Source: Saccharicrinis sp963663905 (GTDB taxonomy: Bacteria > Bacteroidota > Bacteroidia > Bacteroidales > Marinilabiliaceae). Taken from it: a stretch of 64,000 bases of DNA. Numbering within the stretch: position 1 is the stretch's first letter; every line of letters begins with the position of its first letter. Of the stretch, positions 25,226-34,424 are shown one piece after another. The stretch is taken from contig CAXXQP010000001.1 of assembly GCA_963663905.2 (NCBI GenBank), forward strand, positions 186,001 to 250,000, read 5' to 3'. The notes under the pieces are model-generated. The model ran no database searches and was not told where the DNA came from. It saw only the letters and a list, made by a program, of their open reading frames with translations. The position numbers were made by a program, and so were the translations under genes.

Positions 25226-25654
25226 ATGTATCCGAAACTTAAAAATGCCGCATTGTACCCTGGCTGGACCGATGATTTTTTCACAGGTTCATTATGGTCA
25301 GATGATAAGTCTCAAGTAGGTATTTCTACACCTGCAGTTAATGTTAAAGAAGATATAAATCAGTTTGACATTGAAGTTGCAGCTCCAGGTATGGCGAAAA
25401 AAGACTTTGTAATAGAACTCAATCATAACGTACTGACTATTTCTTCTGAAAAAATGGATAAGAAAGAAGAAAATACAGAAAAGATAACCAGAAGAGAATT
25501 TAGTTACAGCTCCTTTTGCCGCTCCTTTACCTTACCCAATAGTGTAAAAGAAGAGGGTATTAAAGCATCGTACAAGGATGGCATATTAGATGTGAGTATA
25601 CCTAAAAAAGAAGAAGCTAAGGATAAAGGACCTAAACGAATAGCAATAGGATAA
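25226..25654 (+). CDS. Hsp20/alpha-crystallin family chaperone
   Basis: 142 residues from ATG 25226 (MYPKLKNAALYPG). Alpha-crystallin domain from VNVKEDINQFDIEVAAPG to KASYKDGILDVSIPK, including the conserved A-x-Y-x-DGIL strand; short basic tail. Holdase chaperone that binds unfolding proteins in the cytoplasm. Lies between a small stress membrane protein and a slipin, marking this stretch as a stress module. Confidence 0.93.
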   Translation: MYPKLKNAALYPGWTDDFFTGSLWSDDKSQVGISTPAVNVKEDINQFDIEVAAPGMAKKDFVIELNHNVLTISSEKMDKKEENTEKITRREFSYSSFCRSFTLPNSVKEEGIKASYKDGILDVSIPKKEEAKDKGPKRIAIG

Positions 25655-25684
25655 ATAGAATAGAGTTCCTAACAATAACTCAAT

Positions 25685-25706
25685 TCTCATGTTTCTAAAC
25701 ATGAGA
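25685..25706. repeat. Perfect 10-bp hairpin after hsp20
   Basis: TCTCATGTTT and AAACATGAGA with a 2-nt loop, 30 bp after the stop. No T run follows, so it may be a weak terminator or an RNA-stabilising stem. The rest of 25655-25923 holds nothing recognisable. Confidence 0.5.
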
Positions 25707-25923
25707 GATGAAATATAGGCAATGCTTTATGAAAATAGGAATATTTGAAATATAAACGTTGCCCCTAAATGCTTGTGAGTATTATGAGAAATAGCATTTG
25801 GAAGGGTACTTTGAAGTCTAAAATCAATTCTTGTCTTGATGCTTACGTTCAATGTGTTTATATAAAGTCGTATTAGCAAGTAAAATATGGTTATGATTTT
25901 ATAAATCATCTAAAAAAAATATC

Positions 25924-26781
25924 ATGAACTATTTATATTTAGTTGTTCCTTTTATAATACTTTTTTTCTCAGGAATAAGAATAGTAAGGCCAACGCACCG
26001 TGGCCTTATTGAGCGACTTGGAAAATATAAGAAGCTTGCTGGTGCAGGCTTTCATTGGATTATTCCAATTGTTGAAAGAATATACATGATTAATATTACA
26101 GAACAAATGGTTGATGCTGAGCCTCAGGAAATTATTACCAATGATAATCTGAACGCTAGTGTTGATGCTCAGGTTTATTTTCGTGTTAAATCAGATGAAA
26201 GTAGCGTAAAAGGTTCAACCTATGATGTAGATAATTACCAGTGGCAGATTGTTAATCTGGCAAGAACTACGCTGCGTAATATTATTGGAACTCTTACTTT
26301 AAAATCAGCCAATAGTGAGCGTGGTAAAATTAATACGGAACTGCACGAAACTCTTCATAAAGAAACAAAAAGCTGGGGTATTGAAATTATCAGAACTGAA
26401 TTGAAACAAATTGATCCGCCTACTGATGTTCAGGAAACCATGAATAAGGTGGTGAAAGCTGAAAACGAGAAGATAGCTGCTATTGACTCAGCTACTACCG
26501 CAGAAACTGTTGCCGATGGAGTAAAGCGTGCTAAAATTAAAGAAGCAGAAGGCTATAAACGAGCAAAAATACTGCATGCAGAAGGTGAGGCTGAGGCCAT
26601 AAAGTTAGTTAATGAAGCAGCTGATAAATATTTTGTGGGAAATGCCCAGATGTTGAGAAAATTAGAAGCAGTAGAAGAGTCCTTAAAAAGCAATGCGAAA
26701 ATTGTAATTCCTACAGGAAATGAGTTAATCAATGTTATTGGAGATATAGCCGGATTATTACCTATATCAAAAAAAACATAG
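25924..26781 (+). CDS. SPFH/Band 7 domain protein (slipin-like)
   Basis: 285 residues: one N-terminal membrane anchor (LYLVVPFIILFFSG), then the SPFH domain beginning RPTHRGLIERLGKYK with GAGFHWIIP, and a helical C-terminus rich in Ala/Glu (AEGYKRAKILHAEGEAEA). Slipins form membrane-associated oligomers and often partner with NfeD-type proteins, but none is seen here. It sits in the stress block and may protect the membrane. Confidence 0.9.
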   Translation: MNYLYLVVPFIILFFSGIRIVRPTHRGLIERLGKYKKLAGAGFHWIIPIVERIYMINITEQMVDAEPQEIITNDNLNASVDAQVYFRVKSDESSVKGSTYDVDNYQWQIVNLARTTLRNIIGTLTLKSANSERGKINTELHETLHKETKSWGIEIIRTELKQIDPPTDVQETMNKVVKAENEKIAAIDSATTAETVADGVKRAKIKEAEGYKRAKILHAEGEAEAIKLVNEAADKYFVGNAQMLRKLEAVEESLKSNAKIVIPTGNELINVIGDIAGLLPISKKT

Positions 26782-26814
26782 TAATTAAGTGGTATAAGTT
26801 TAATAATTGCTATC

Positions 26815-27066
26815 ATGAAAAAATCAGTTTTGAAACACCTTACGATAATAGGTTTTGTTAATGGCAAAGACTTAACAAAATGCGAATTATTGGAAAAAGA
26901 AATGGATAGAGCAAAGGTAAAATTAGAGCGTGCTAAAACAGAAGTTGAAGATGCTAAGAAAAAACTAATTCATGCGAAAAAAGAAGTCAAGGAAACCAAA
27001 CATAAGTTAGAGATGGCTATAGTTGAATCCCTTGAGAAAATTGAACGTGAGAAAAAAATATATTGA
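26815..27066 (+). CDS. Small coiled-coil protein
   Basis: 83 residues. From residue 25 to the end it is an almost uninterrupted charged helix with heptad-like spacing (KEMDRAKVKLERAK, then EDAKKKLIHAKKE). There is no signal peptide and no known domain. It lies 33 bp after the slipin gene, so it may be that protein's partner. Function unknown. Confidence 0.65.
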   Translation: MKKSVLKHLTIIGFVNGKDLTKCELLEKEMDRAKVKLERAKTEVEDAKKKLIHAKKEVKETKHKLEMAIVESLEKIEREKKIY

Positions 27067-27228
27067 CCTAATTAACGATTCCACTTACGTAGGGAATATT
27101 ATTTTAAAAGGTTTAATACTGAATATATTAAGAATAAATACAAAGAGGTTTTAAAGAGTTTTACGGAATGTTCTCAGTAAGTTGCAGTTGTTGAAATAAA
27201 TAGGAGGTAGTGAAAATCAATATTCGAT

Positions 27229-28392
27229 ATGATTGCTTCAATTATTATTGATCCAATTCTTTCCAAGTTCGTCATACTCTCAATGGTCATAATTGTCGTA
27301 GGCTTTTTGTTGAGGGTATTAAAACAGCCGTCTGTTGTTACTTATTTAATTGTGGGTGTTTTGGTAGGGCCATTTGGGCTCGAGCTTATTACAGACGAAA
27401 TCTTCATTACAAACCTAGGTTCTCTGGGTTTGGTTTTACTCTTGTTTTTTATTGGGATGGAAATTCATTTGCCAAGTTTAATAACGAATTGGCGTGTTTC
27501 AGTACTAGGAACTTCAATTCAAGTCATTGTAAGTATAATAATTGTATGGGTTCTGGGTAGGTTCTTCAATTGGAAAATTAACCAGATTGTTATGCTGGGT
27601 TTTGTTATTAGTTTAAGTAGTTCTGCAGTAATTGTAAAACTCTTACAAGAACGAAATGAATTAAAGTCAAAAGTGGGGCAAATTGTTCTTGGAGTGCTTA
27701 TTGTTCAAGATGTTTTGATTGTTCCCATGCTTATTGTAATGAGTTACATGGGAGGCGATAAACCACCTATTGCCGAAATGGTAAAACAAGTAATCGGTGG
27801 CGTGTTAATTATTGGGATAATCGTTTATGTTTATAAAACTAAGGAAATAAAGTTACCTTTTATGAAATATATTGAGAGCGATCATGAGGTACAAGTTTTT
27901 GTTGCTTTTACCTTATGTTTTGGGTTTTCGATATTAACTGCACTTTTGGGATTATCATCCGCTTTAGGGGCGTTTATTGCAGGCATTGTTTTATCATCTG
28001 CGAAATCGACACAATGGGTGCATGACAGCCTGCATGCTTTTAAAATTATGTTTGTTGCCCTGTTTTTTGTTTCTGTGGGGATGTTAATTGATTTGCAATT
28101 TGTAAAAGAGAATGCAATTATTATCAGTTCTCTAGTGTTTATTGTTTTTATTGTTAATAATACTGTAAATGTTATTATAATGCATCTTTTTTGTAAAGAC
28201 TGGAAAGTTAGTTTTTATGCAGGTGCTTTATTGTCTCAGATTGGAGAATTTAGTTTTATAATAGGATCTACTGGATATTACTCGGGAATTATTGATATTT
28301 ACGACTATCAGGTTGTAATTAGCACAATTGCACTTACCTTACTGTTGAGCCCTGTTTGGGTCAGTTTGACAAGGAAAATCATAAAAGATTAA
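27229..28392 (+). CDS. CPA2-type cation:proton antiporter 2 (KefB-like membrane part)
   Basis: 387 residues, 11-12 membrane helices. SLSSSAVIVKLL and IVQDVLIVPML (the Gln-Asp pair of Kef-type K+/H+ antiporters) are visible, with ALGAFIAGIVLSS further on. It lacks the TrkA-N regulatory domain of KefB/KefC, so glutathione control is unlikely. Possible role: K+ or Na+ efflux under stress, complementing antiporter 1, which has an Asp-Asp pair instead. It converges on the glycosyltransferase gene at 28446. Confidence 0.87.
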   Translation: MIASIIIDPILSKFVILSMVIIVVGFLLRVLKQPSVVTYLIVGVLVGPFGLELITDEIFITNLGSLGLVLLLFFIGMEIHLPSLITNWRVSVLGTSIQVIVSIIIVWVLGRFFNWKINQIVMLGFVISLSSSAVIVKLLQERNELKSKVGQIVLGVLIVQDVLIVPMLIVMSYMGGDKPPIAEMVKQVIGGVLIIGIIVYVYKTKEIKLPFMKYIESDHEVQVFVAFTLCFGFSILTALLGLSSALGAFIAGIVLSSAKSTQWVHDSLHAFKIMFVALFFVSVGMLIDLQFVKENAIIISSLVFIVFIVNNTVNVIIMHLFCKDWKVSFYAGALLSQIGEFSFIIGSTGYYSGIIDIYDYQVVISTIALTLLLSPVWVSLTRKIIKD

Positions 28393-28445
28393 ACGAAAAA
28401 GTCAACAGAAATTGATTTGCTGATTTAATAATTTGCTGTTTTTTG

Positions 28446-29477
28446 CTACTGTTGCCCAGTTGTATTCTTTTTTTCAAGAACCTTTTTATATACTTTCAAA
28501 TAACCTTCAATCATTTTTTGTCGGCTAAACATTGATGATACCCATTTAGTACATTCACTTCTGTTGATATGATGTATGTTATCTATGGCACCAACCGCTT
28601 CATCTATATTTTTAACTAAAAAACCTGTTTTTTCATGAAGAATTAGTTCGGGCATAGAGCCTTTATTAAAAGCAATAACAGGAGTGCCGCAAGCCATAGC
28701 TTCTGCCACACTTAAGCCAAAAGGTTCATTAAAACTAATGGGATGCAAAAGTGCACAGGCTTGGCTCAGAAGCTCAAGGCGTTGCTCTGGACCAGAATTA
28801 CCTACATACACAATATCTTCATTGTTAATATAAGGTTTTATTTTTTGGTTGAAGTAATCCTGATCCTGAATGAAACCTGAAATGATCAGTTTTCTTTTTG
28901 TTTTTTTTGCAATTTCAATGGCTTCATAGGTGCCTTTTTCAGGGTGAATCCTTCCAAAATATAGCAAGTAATCATCTGGTTCTCCTCTAAATACAAAATT
29001 GTTAATGTTAATGCCGTTGTATACAGTAGCTTCGTAACTTAAATCTGGATGACGATCTGAATTGCTAATGGAAACATAATGACTAGTGTTGTTATATTTT
29101 TTGAACACTGGCACAATTTTAGGCGAGGAAAAACCATGAATGGTCGAAACCATTGGTGCTTTAATTAGACGTGAATAGCTTAAAGGTAAAAAGTCGTAAT
29201 TATTATGAATAATATCGAATTGATCTGCTTGTTCCATTAAATGGCTAATATGCAAACACTCTGCTACTTTTGCATCCATAGTAGAATCTTCGGCATAGGC
29301 ATGAGCGCAAACCGATACCAGTTTGCCTTTTGTGTTAGAATCTCCTGTAGCAAACAGGGTTACATCCATACCTTTTTCAACCAGTCCTTCTGTAATATTT
29401 GATGCGACTTGTTCCCATGGTCCATATTTTAAAGGTGGTGTGCGCCATGCTATTGGTGCAAGTATTGCGATTTTCAT
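28446..29477 (-). CDS. GT4 family glycosyltransferase
   Basis: 343 residues from ATG at 29477 (MKIAILAPIAWRTPP); seven earlier codons are possible but less likely. GT-B fold: FGRIHPEKGTYEAIE opens the donor domain, and FNEPFGLSVAEAMACGTPVI carries the GT4 E-x7-E motif. A retaining enzyme using a nucleotide sugar, cytoplasmic. It is the third gene of a minus-strand set with a GH130 enzyme and a GT4 fusion, fitting synthesis and recycling of one glycan. Confidence 0.9.
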   Translation of the reverse strand: MKIAILAPIAWRTPPLKYGPWEQVASNITEGLVEKGMDVTLFATGDSNTKGKLVSVCAHAYAEDSTMDAKVAECLHISHLMEQADQFDIIHNNYDFLPLSYSRLIKAPMVSTIHGFSSPKIVPVFKKYNNTSHYVSISNSDRHPDLSYEATVYNGININNFVFRGEPDDYLLYFGRIHPEKGTYEAIEIAKKTKRKLIISGFIQDQDYFNQKIKPYINNEDIVYVGNSGPEQRLELLSQACALLHPISFNEPFGLSVAEAMACGTPVIAFNKGSMPELILHEKTGFLVKNIDEAVGAIDNIHHINRSECTKWVSSMFSRQKMIEGYLKVYKKVLEKKNTTGQQ

Positions 29478-29553
29478 GATTTTAATATTAGTATCCAATT
29501 TCCATTACTAAGTATCTAGCCTGATGGCTTTCATTATTAGAATTTTACTCTTT

Positions 29554-30480
29554 TTAGATGGCCGGCCTACTGCTACGTATGCAATGATCAACCAACGATT
29601 CTATGTCAGCGGTTCCTACGCACATTACAGTGTCAGCTCCTCCCCAATAGATTTTTATACTGCCATCATCTTCAGGCACTGCTGCACAACAGAATACCAC
29701 ATTATGCACATAGCCAACCAGCTCGTATCGTTCTTCAGGTTGCAAAATCCATTCATCACCAACGGCTATTATTTTGGATGGATCTTTTAAATCGTGCAAA
29801 GCAACACCTAATCGGTATACGCTTCCATCCATAGTAGGGAAAACACCATGATAAATATTTAACCACCCTCGGGGGGTTTTTATAGGTGTTGCTCCAGGGC
29901 CTATTTTCATTTCGTCCCAATGGTATTGGAGTGGATTCATAATGAGTTTCGATTCGCCCCAATATTTTAAATCGGGAGAGTAGGATATCCAGATGGACCA
30001 AGGCGATATTTCGGAATGTGGACGGTCGAGTCTGGCATAAAGTCCGTTAAACTTTTCGGGAAATATGACCACATTTCGATAATCGGCTTCGGTTATTAAA
30101 GAAATCCGTTCAATCGTTTCGAAATCCTTTGTTTTTGCCAATCCAATGCGCACTCCATGTTTTGAGTAAGCACTATAAGTGACCAGGTATTCATTATCTA
30201 TAAAAACAATTCGAGGATCTTCAATTCCGTAGGCTTCGTAATCTTTAAATTCTCCATGGGTTGCAGGTATCATAAAGGGCTTATCTTCTACCTTGAAAGA
30301 ATAACCATCCGTACTTGTTGCTTTTCCTAAAATACTTCTGCCATTGAGTTTATGCGAGCGAAAAATCATAATGTACAATCCTAGGTGCTTCACTACAGCT
30401 GCATTATGTACTGTTGCCACTGGGTAGGGTACATCTTTCTTAGTAAGGATGGGATTATTTATATATCGTTTAATTACCAT
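29554..30480 (-). CDS. GH130 family mannoside phosphorylase
   Basis: 308 residues from ATG 30480 (MVIKRYINNPILTKKD). Propeller signatures: HNAAVVKHLGLYIMIFRSH, YGIEDPRIVFIDNEYLVTYS with the catalytic Asp, and GPGATPIKTPRGWLNIYHG. It has the usual GH130 length, unlike the longer homologue at 22042. Probably phosphorolyses beta-linked mannosides to mannose 1-phosphate. It starts 7 bp after the GT4 fusion gene ends, so tight co-expression with glycan-making enzymes is expected. Confidence 0.9.
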   Translation of the reverse strand: MVIKRYINNPILTKKDVPYPVATVHNAAVVKHLGLYIMIFRSHKLNGRSILGKATSTDGYSFKVEDKPFMIPATHGEFKDYEAYGIEDPRIVFIDNEYLVTYSAYSKHGVRIGLAKTKDFETIERISLITEADYRNVVIFPEKFNGLYARLDRPHSEISPWSIWISYSPDLKYWGESKLIMNPLQYHWDEMKIGPGATPIKTPRGWLNIYHGVFPTMDGSVYRLGVALHDLKDPSKIIAVGDEWILQPEERYELVGYVHNVVFCCAAVPEDDGSIKIYWGGADTVMCVGTADIESLVDHCIRSSRPAI

Positions 30481-30487
30481 GATTTTT

Positions 30488-32773
30488 TTATTCAGTACCG
30501 GTTGTTTCAAATAGCGTTTTTTCCGCATAAGTTACGGTTTCGTCATGTTTATGAAGCTCTTCGTAAGCTTGCAAAACGGTTAAGTGAGAAATTAGATAGG
30601 CCAGTGAACTTTCAGCTCCTTGATTGCGATTTACACCATAACTTTCAAACCCATCACAACAACCCTTGGTTTCAAAGTCGTATAAACTCATTCTTAAATC
30701 ATTTTCACCTAGAAACCATAGAAATGAGGTGTTCAGCTTTTTAAGGTAGTCCTTATTGCTGGTTACAATAAAGGCCTGATGATACATTAAAACCATAGCC
30801 ATTGCGTCAACTGGTTGCTGCGCATAAACGGAACGGTGTTCATCTTTTTTATACCACTTTTCGTTACCAATAACAGACAGATAGTTTTCGTTAAGCGTAT
30901 GTGAAGTCAAAAAATCCATGCTATTCATGGCCACTTCTAATATACTGTTATCATGGAGGAATTGAGAGGCATGTAAAAGAGATAAAGGCAAAATTCCATT
31001 ATCGTAGGCCAGTAAGGTCTCAAACCAACACCAATCTTTTGTTTCGTTTTGTTCATAGTGGGTCATAAGTCCGTGGGTCATTGCTCTAAGCCTTTCTGTC
31101 ATGGAATCATCACCTGGACTTGTTTCAAGGTAATAACACATTCCAATTATAGTATTAGCAATGCTTCGTATTGATTTTAATTTGTCGAAATGTGGTGCCG
31201 CTTTAAAGAATATCTCTCGTCCGGTTTGGTAATAAGCATCATTGGGTGCATTTGCCATTAAATAACCCAATGCCCAAATGGTTCTCCCAAAAGAATCCTC
31301 AGAGCCTACTTCGTCTAAATAATTTCGATTGAAACTTAAAAAATTTCTGAAAGTTCCATCGTCGTTTTGCATGTAATGGATATAGCTTAAATAGATTGGG
31401 CATAAATCTAAGGCGCGTTCATCTTTTATTTGTCTATAAGTCATTAATGCCATTAACAAAGCACGTGCATTATCATCTAAACAATAGCCCTCTTTTAGGT
31501 TTGGAATACCAAATTTTGCATGTTGTATAATACCAGTATCATCCGTTAATCTGTTTATGTGTGTAAGAGAGAATGGTGGTAAAATCAGTAAATCTAAAAT
31601 TCCATCTTTTTTTTCAACCTTGTTTGTACCTTGTTCAACCACTTGTTCTGCAAGAGCAATATATTTTATACCCGTTAATGGCCAGGTTATTTTTTTGCCA
31701 TATTCTAGAGCCTTGCTTTTAAGCATGTTGAGTTCGTCAGGATGGTCAAGTAAATCTGTAACAATAATGGACAAGGCTTCGGAGTCGTTAAAATCAAAAA
31801 GTTTACCTCTACCATTGGCCAATAATTCTTCAGCATGCCAAAAAGGCGTTGAAATAACAGCAGATCCAACTCCAACTGCATATGAAAGTGTTCCGCTGGT
31901 AATTTGAGCTTTATGTAAATACGGGGTTATATAAATATCTGTTGCAGATAGGTATTTAAAAAGGTCATTTACATCTAAAAACTCATTTAAAAATATCACA
32001 TGTTTTTCTAAATGAAGATTTTTAATAAGTCGCATTAAATATATGCGATATTCTTCGCCGGAATACCTCACTATATTGGGATGGGTTTTTCCTAAAATCA
32101 TGTAAACAACATTGGGGTGCTTTTTAATGATAGCGGGCAAGGCCTTAATTACTGTCTCAATACCTTTGTTACGACCAACAAAACCAAAGGTCATCAATAT
32201 TTTTTTATTTTCGAGTTTTAACTCCTTTTTCGATTGTTTTCCGTTGAATTTAATATCAGGCACTCCATGATCTATAAATTCAATCTTATCTGCAGGAACA
32301 TCGTAGATATTAACTAAAAAATCGATGGCTTTATGGCTCATTACCACAATTTTTTGAGCCATTTTGCAAATGGCGCCTAAAATAGCTTTTTCGCTATAAC
32401 TAGGTGTTTTTAAAATGGTATGGAGTGTGACAACAAGGGGAATTTCTAATCGATGTAATAATGGAAGAATGTATACTCCACTTTGTCCTCCAAATACACC
32501 AAACTCATGTTCGAGCACACAAACATCAGCTCCACTATGATTGATGAATTTAGCAGCTTGTAAATAATCTTCTTGGCGTTCTTGCCTAATAATTTGTTTA
32601 ACCTCATTGGGGTATTTGTAGGTGTTGGTAAAATCATTCATGGCCACCACAAATCCTTCGTTCGAAAAATCAGGTTTTATACTATTGTTGACAACCGAAT
32701 TATAAAGGTCGTGTGTAAATGCACCAATACCGCATTCGCGCGGTGGGTAGGTGCCTATAAATGCAATTTTCAT
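30488..32773 (-). CDS. GT4 glycosyltransferase fused to an alpha/alpha-barrel domain
   Basis: 761 residues. Residues 1-380 are a GT4 enzyme (FIGTYPPRECGIGAFTHDL, then GFVGRNKGIETVIKALP and TSGTLSYAVGVGSAVIST). Residues about 395-745 form a helical repeat domain of the six-hairpin type (EGYCLDDNARALLMALMTY, DDGTFRNFLSFNRNY, EDSFGRTIWALGYL) resembling mannose or GlcNAc epimerase and glycosidase barrels. Such fusions next to GH130 genes are known in Bacteroidetes, but I know of no proven substrate. It is the first gene of the glycan operon; making a mannose-containing oligomer is inference. Confidence 0.82.
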   Translation of the reverse strand: MKIAFIGTYPPRECGIGAFTHDLYNSVVNNSIKPDFSNEGFVVAMNDFTNTYKYPNEVKQIIRQERQEDYLQAAKFINHSGADVCVLEHEFGVFGGQSGVYILPLLHRLEIPLVVTLHTILKTPSYSEKAILGAICKMAQKIVVMSHKAIDFLVNIYDVPADKIEFIDHGVPDIKFNGKQSKKELKLENKKILMTFGFVGRNKGIETVIKALPAIIKKHPNVVYMILGKTHPNIVRYSGEEYRIYLMRLIKNLHLEKHVIFLNEFLDVNDLFKYLSATDIYITPYLHKAQITSGTLSYAVGVGSAVISTPFWHAEELLANGRGKLFDFNDSEALSIIVTDLLDHPDELNMLKSKALEYGKKITWPLTGIKYIALAEQVVEQGTNKVEKKDGILDLLILPPFSLTHINRLTDDTGIIQHAKFGIPNLKEGYCLDDNARALLMALMTYRQIKDERALDLCPIYLSYIHYMQNDDGTFRNFLSFNRNYLDEVGSEDSFGRTIWALGYLMANAPNDAYYQTGREIFFKAAPHFDKLKSIRSIANTIIGMCYYLETSPGDDSMTERLRAMTHGLMTHYEQNETKDWCWFETLLAYDNGILPLSLLHASQFLHDNSILEVAMNSMDFLTSHTLNENYLSVIGNEKWYKKDEHRSVYAQQPVDAMAMVLMYHQAFIVTSNKDYLKKLNTSFLWFLGENDLRMSLYDFETKGCCDGFESYGVNRNQGAESSLAYLISHLTVLQAYEELHKHDETVTYAEKTLFETTGTE

Positions 32774-32863
32774 ATCGTAAAAATTAGTACCATAACACAG
32801 GTGTTATGATGGTTATATATGGAGATTGTGGTGCTAAGTAGAAGTAATATTGAGTTATACTAC

Positions 32864-32986
32864 TTACTGCACCTCAATTTTTTTATATTTTTCTAAACGT
32901 TTAGCTTCTTTGGCAGCACGTTTCTGCTTTAGATTTTTTTCAGGAGTCTTTTCTGTATTTTTTCTACCTTCTTTATTTTTTGACAT
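32864..32986 (-). CDS. Small basic protein (40 residues)
   Basis: MSKNKEGRKNTEKTPEKNLK, then a Lys/Arg-rich helix ending KIEVQ. The pattern recalls a tiny conserved Bacteroidetes protein that I cannot name. Lies 18 bp after the histidine kinase gene on the same strand, which supports expression. Function unknown; nucleic-acid binding is possible given its charge. Confidence 0.55.
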   Translation of the reverse strand: MSKNKEGRKNTEKTPEKNLKQKRAAKEAKRLEKYKKIEVQ

Positions 32987-33004
32987 GGCTTTTTGATTTA
33001 ATTA

Positions 33005-33787
33005 TTAAGTTGGGGATTGGGGCAGTGTGAATATAATCTCACTACCTTGATTCTGATTGGTAGCTATCCATATTTTGCCTTTATGAAGGGCTATAAACTC
33101 TTTGCAAAGCAATAATCCAAACCCGGTACCTGCTTCTCCATTGGTACCTAAAGACGAAATGCTATTTTTAGCGCTAGATAAGGTGTTGACTAATTTCTCA
33201 TCAATTCCAACACCATAATCTTTTATAGTAAGCTCAAGAAATCCATGTTCCTTTTTTGACATGATATCAATATGTCCATGTTCAAAAGAGTATTTAATGG
33301 CATTATTCATTAAATTACGTAGGATGCTTTTAACCATATTTTTGTCCGCATACACCTTTTCCACTTTTGACACCATTGAATTAATGCCAATGTGTTTTTG
33401 TGAAGCAAATAATGTAATGTTCCTTATTTCGCTGGCAAGAATATCATTGAGAACAAAACATTCAGGTTGATAAGACTTCATTATATTTTTAGAATTAGCC
33501 CATTCTAAAAGATTCTCCAGCATAAAGTATGTATTGTCTGCTGCTTGTAATGAGTAATTTAAATATTGCTTTATTTTATCTTTGTCCAATTCAAAAACTT
33601 CCTCTTTCAATAAACTCAAAAAACTAATAATGGTGCTCATTTGATTTTTTAAATCGTGCCCAATTATTGCTAAAAGCTTTTTGTTTCCGGCTATTAATTC
33701 GTTCTGTTTCTGCCTATGTTTTTTTTTAAGCTGGAAAACTTTTGAATTTTCAGATGGCGGTATGGTATTATTTGCTTTCATCTGCAT
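33005..33787 (-). CDS. Soluble sensor histidine kinase
   Basis: 260 residues. The H-box IIGHDLKNQ has H44, the N-box NLMNNAIKYS, the G1 box DYGVGID and the G2 box GTGFGLLLCKEF are all present, so kinase activity is expected. There is no membrane segment, PAS or GAF domain; only about 30 helical residues precede the H-box, so the signal input must come from a partner. No response regulator gene is adjacent. It may control the stress and glycan block, a guess from position. Confidence 0.9.
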   Translation of the reverse strand: MQMKANNTIPPSENSKVFQLKKKHRQKQNELIAGNKKLLAIIGHDLKNQMSTIISFLSLLKEEVFELDKDKIKQYLNYSLQAADNTYFMLENLLEWANSKNIMKSYQPECFVLNDILASEIRNITLFASQKHIGINSMVSKVEKVYADKNMVKSILRNLMNNAIKYSFEHGHIDIMSKKEHGFLELTIKDYGVGIDEKLVNTLSSAKNSISSLGTNGEAGTGFGLLLCKEFIALHKGKIWIATNQNQGSEIIFTLPQSPT

Positions 33788-33911
33788 ATTTTTATTTATT
33801 TAATTCATCAGGTGCAAAGAAACTCCTGATGAATTTTAATCATTCTTGGATATGTCTTTTAAATTACAAAACTCATTTATTCATTCTGTTTAAATGAATG
33901 TGTTGCGATGT

Positions 33912-34262
33912 TTAAATAGAAACTGATTCATAACCGTTTTTTATTACTGTTGAAATCATTTTAAATCGCTCTTTGGCTTTAATGTTATTGGAGGTGTGGG
34001 CAGGAATTATGATACCCTCACCCGTATTTAGCATGTTTGATTTTTTGTCGATAATAATTTCTGCAGTACCTTCAATAATCTGAATAAACGTATCAAAGGG
34101 AGATGTTTTTTCAGCCAAAGCTTCGCCCGAATCAATTGCAACCACATTTACATTTCCTGTTGTTTTGCGGATGATTGTTTTGCTCACAACTGAATTTGAA
34201 ACATATTCAATGATTTCAATTAAAATGTGAGGTTTCGCTTTTTCTATTTCAGGAGTTTGCAT
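33912..34262 (-). CDS. Cupin-domain protein
   Basis: 116 residues forming one cupin barrel: the core reads DTFIQIIEGTAEIIID then GEGIIIPAHTSNNIKA. The first motif lacks the usual paired histidines and only H93 in PAHTSN is retained, so metal binding is doubtful. Likely a small-molecule or stress sensor. Stands between the kinase and radical SAM genes on the same strand. Confidence 0.78.
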   Translation of the reverse strand: MQTPEIEKAKPHILIEIIEYVSNSVVSKTIIRKTTGNVNVVAIDSGEALAEKTSPFDTFIQIIEGTAEIIIDKKSNMLNTGEGIIIPAHTSNNIKAKERFKMISTVIKNGYESVSI

Positions 34263-34424
34263 AGATACCTATTTAAGTATTAAAGGTATCTCATTGTAAA
34301 GCCGGATGTATTATACAATTGAATGTTTTATTTACATCATTCACACATTTCTGAGGTAGAATAATTTGTATGGTATCATCGAATTACTAGATTAACTTCA
34401 ATGATTTGTTAATTTTTATGGTTT

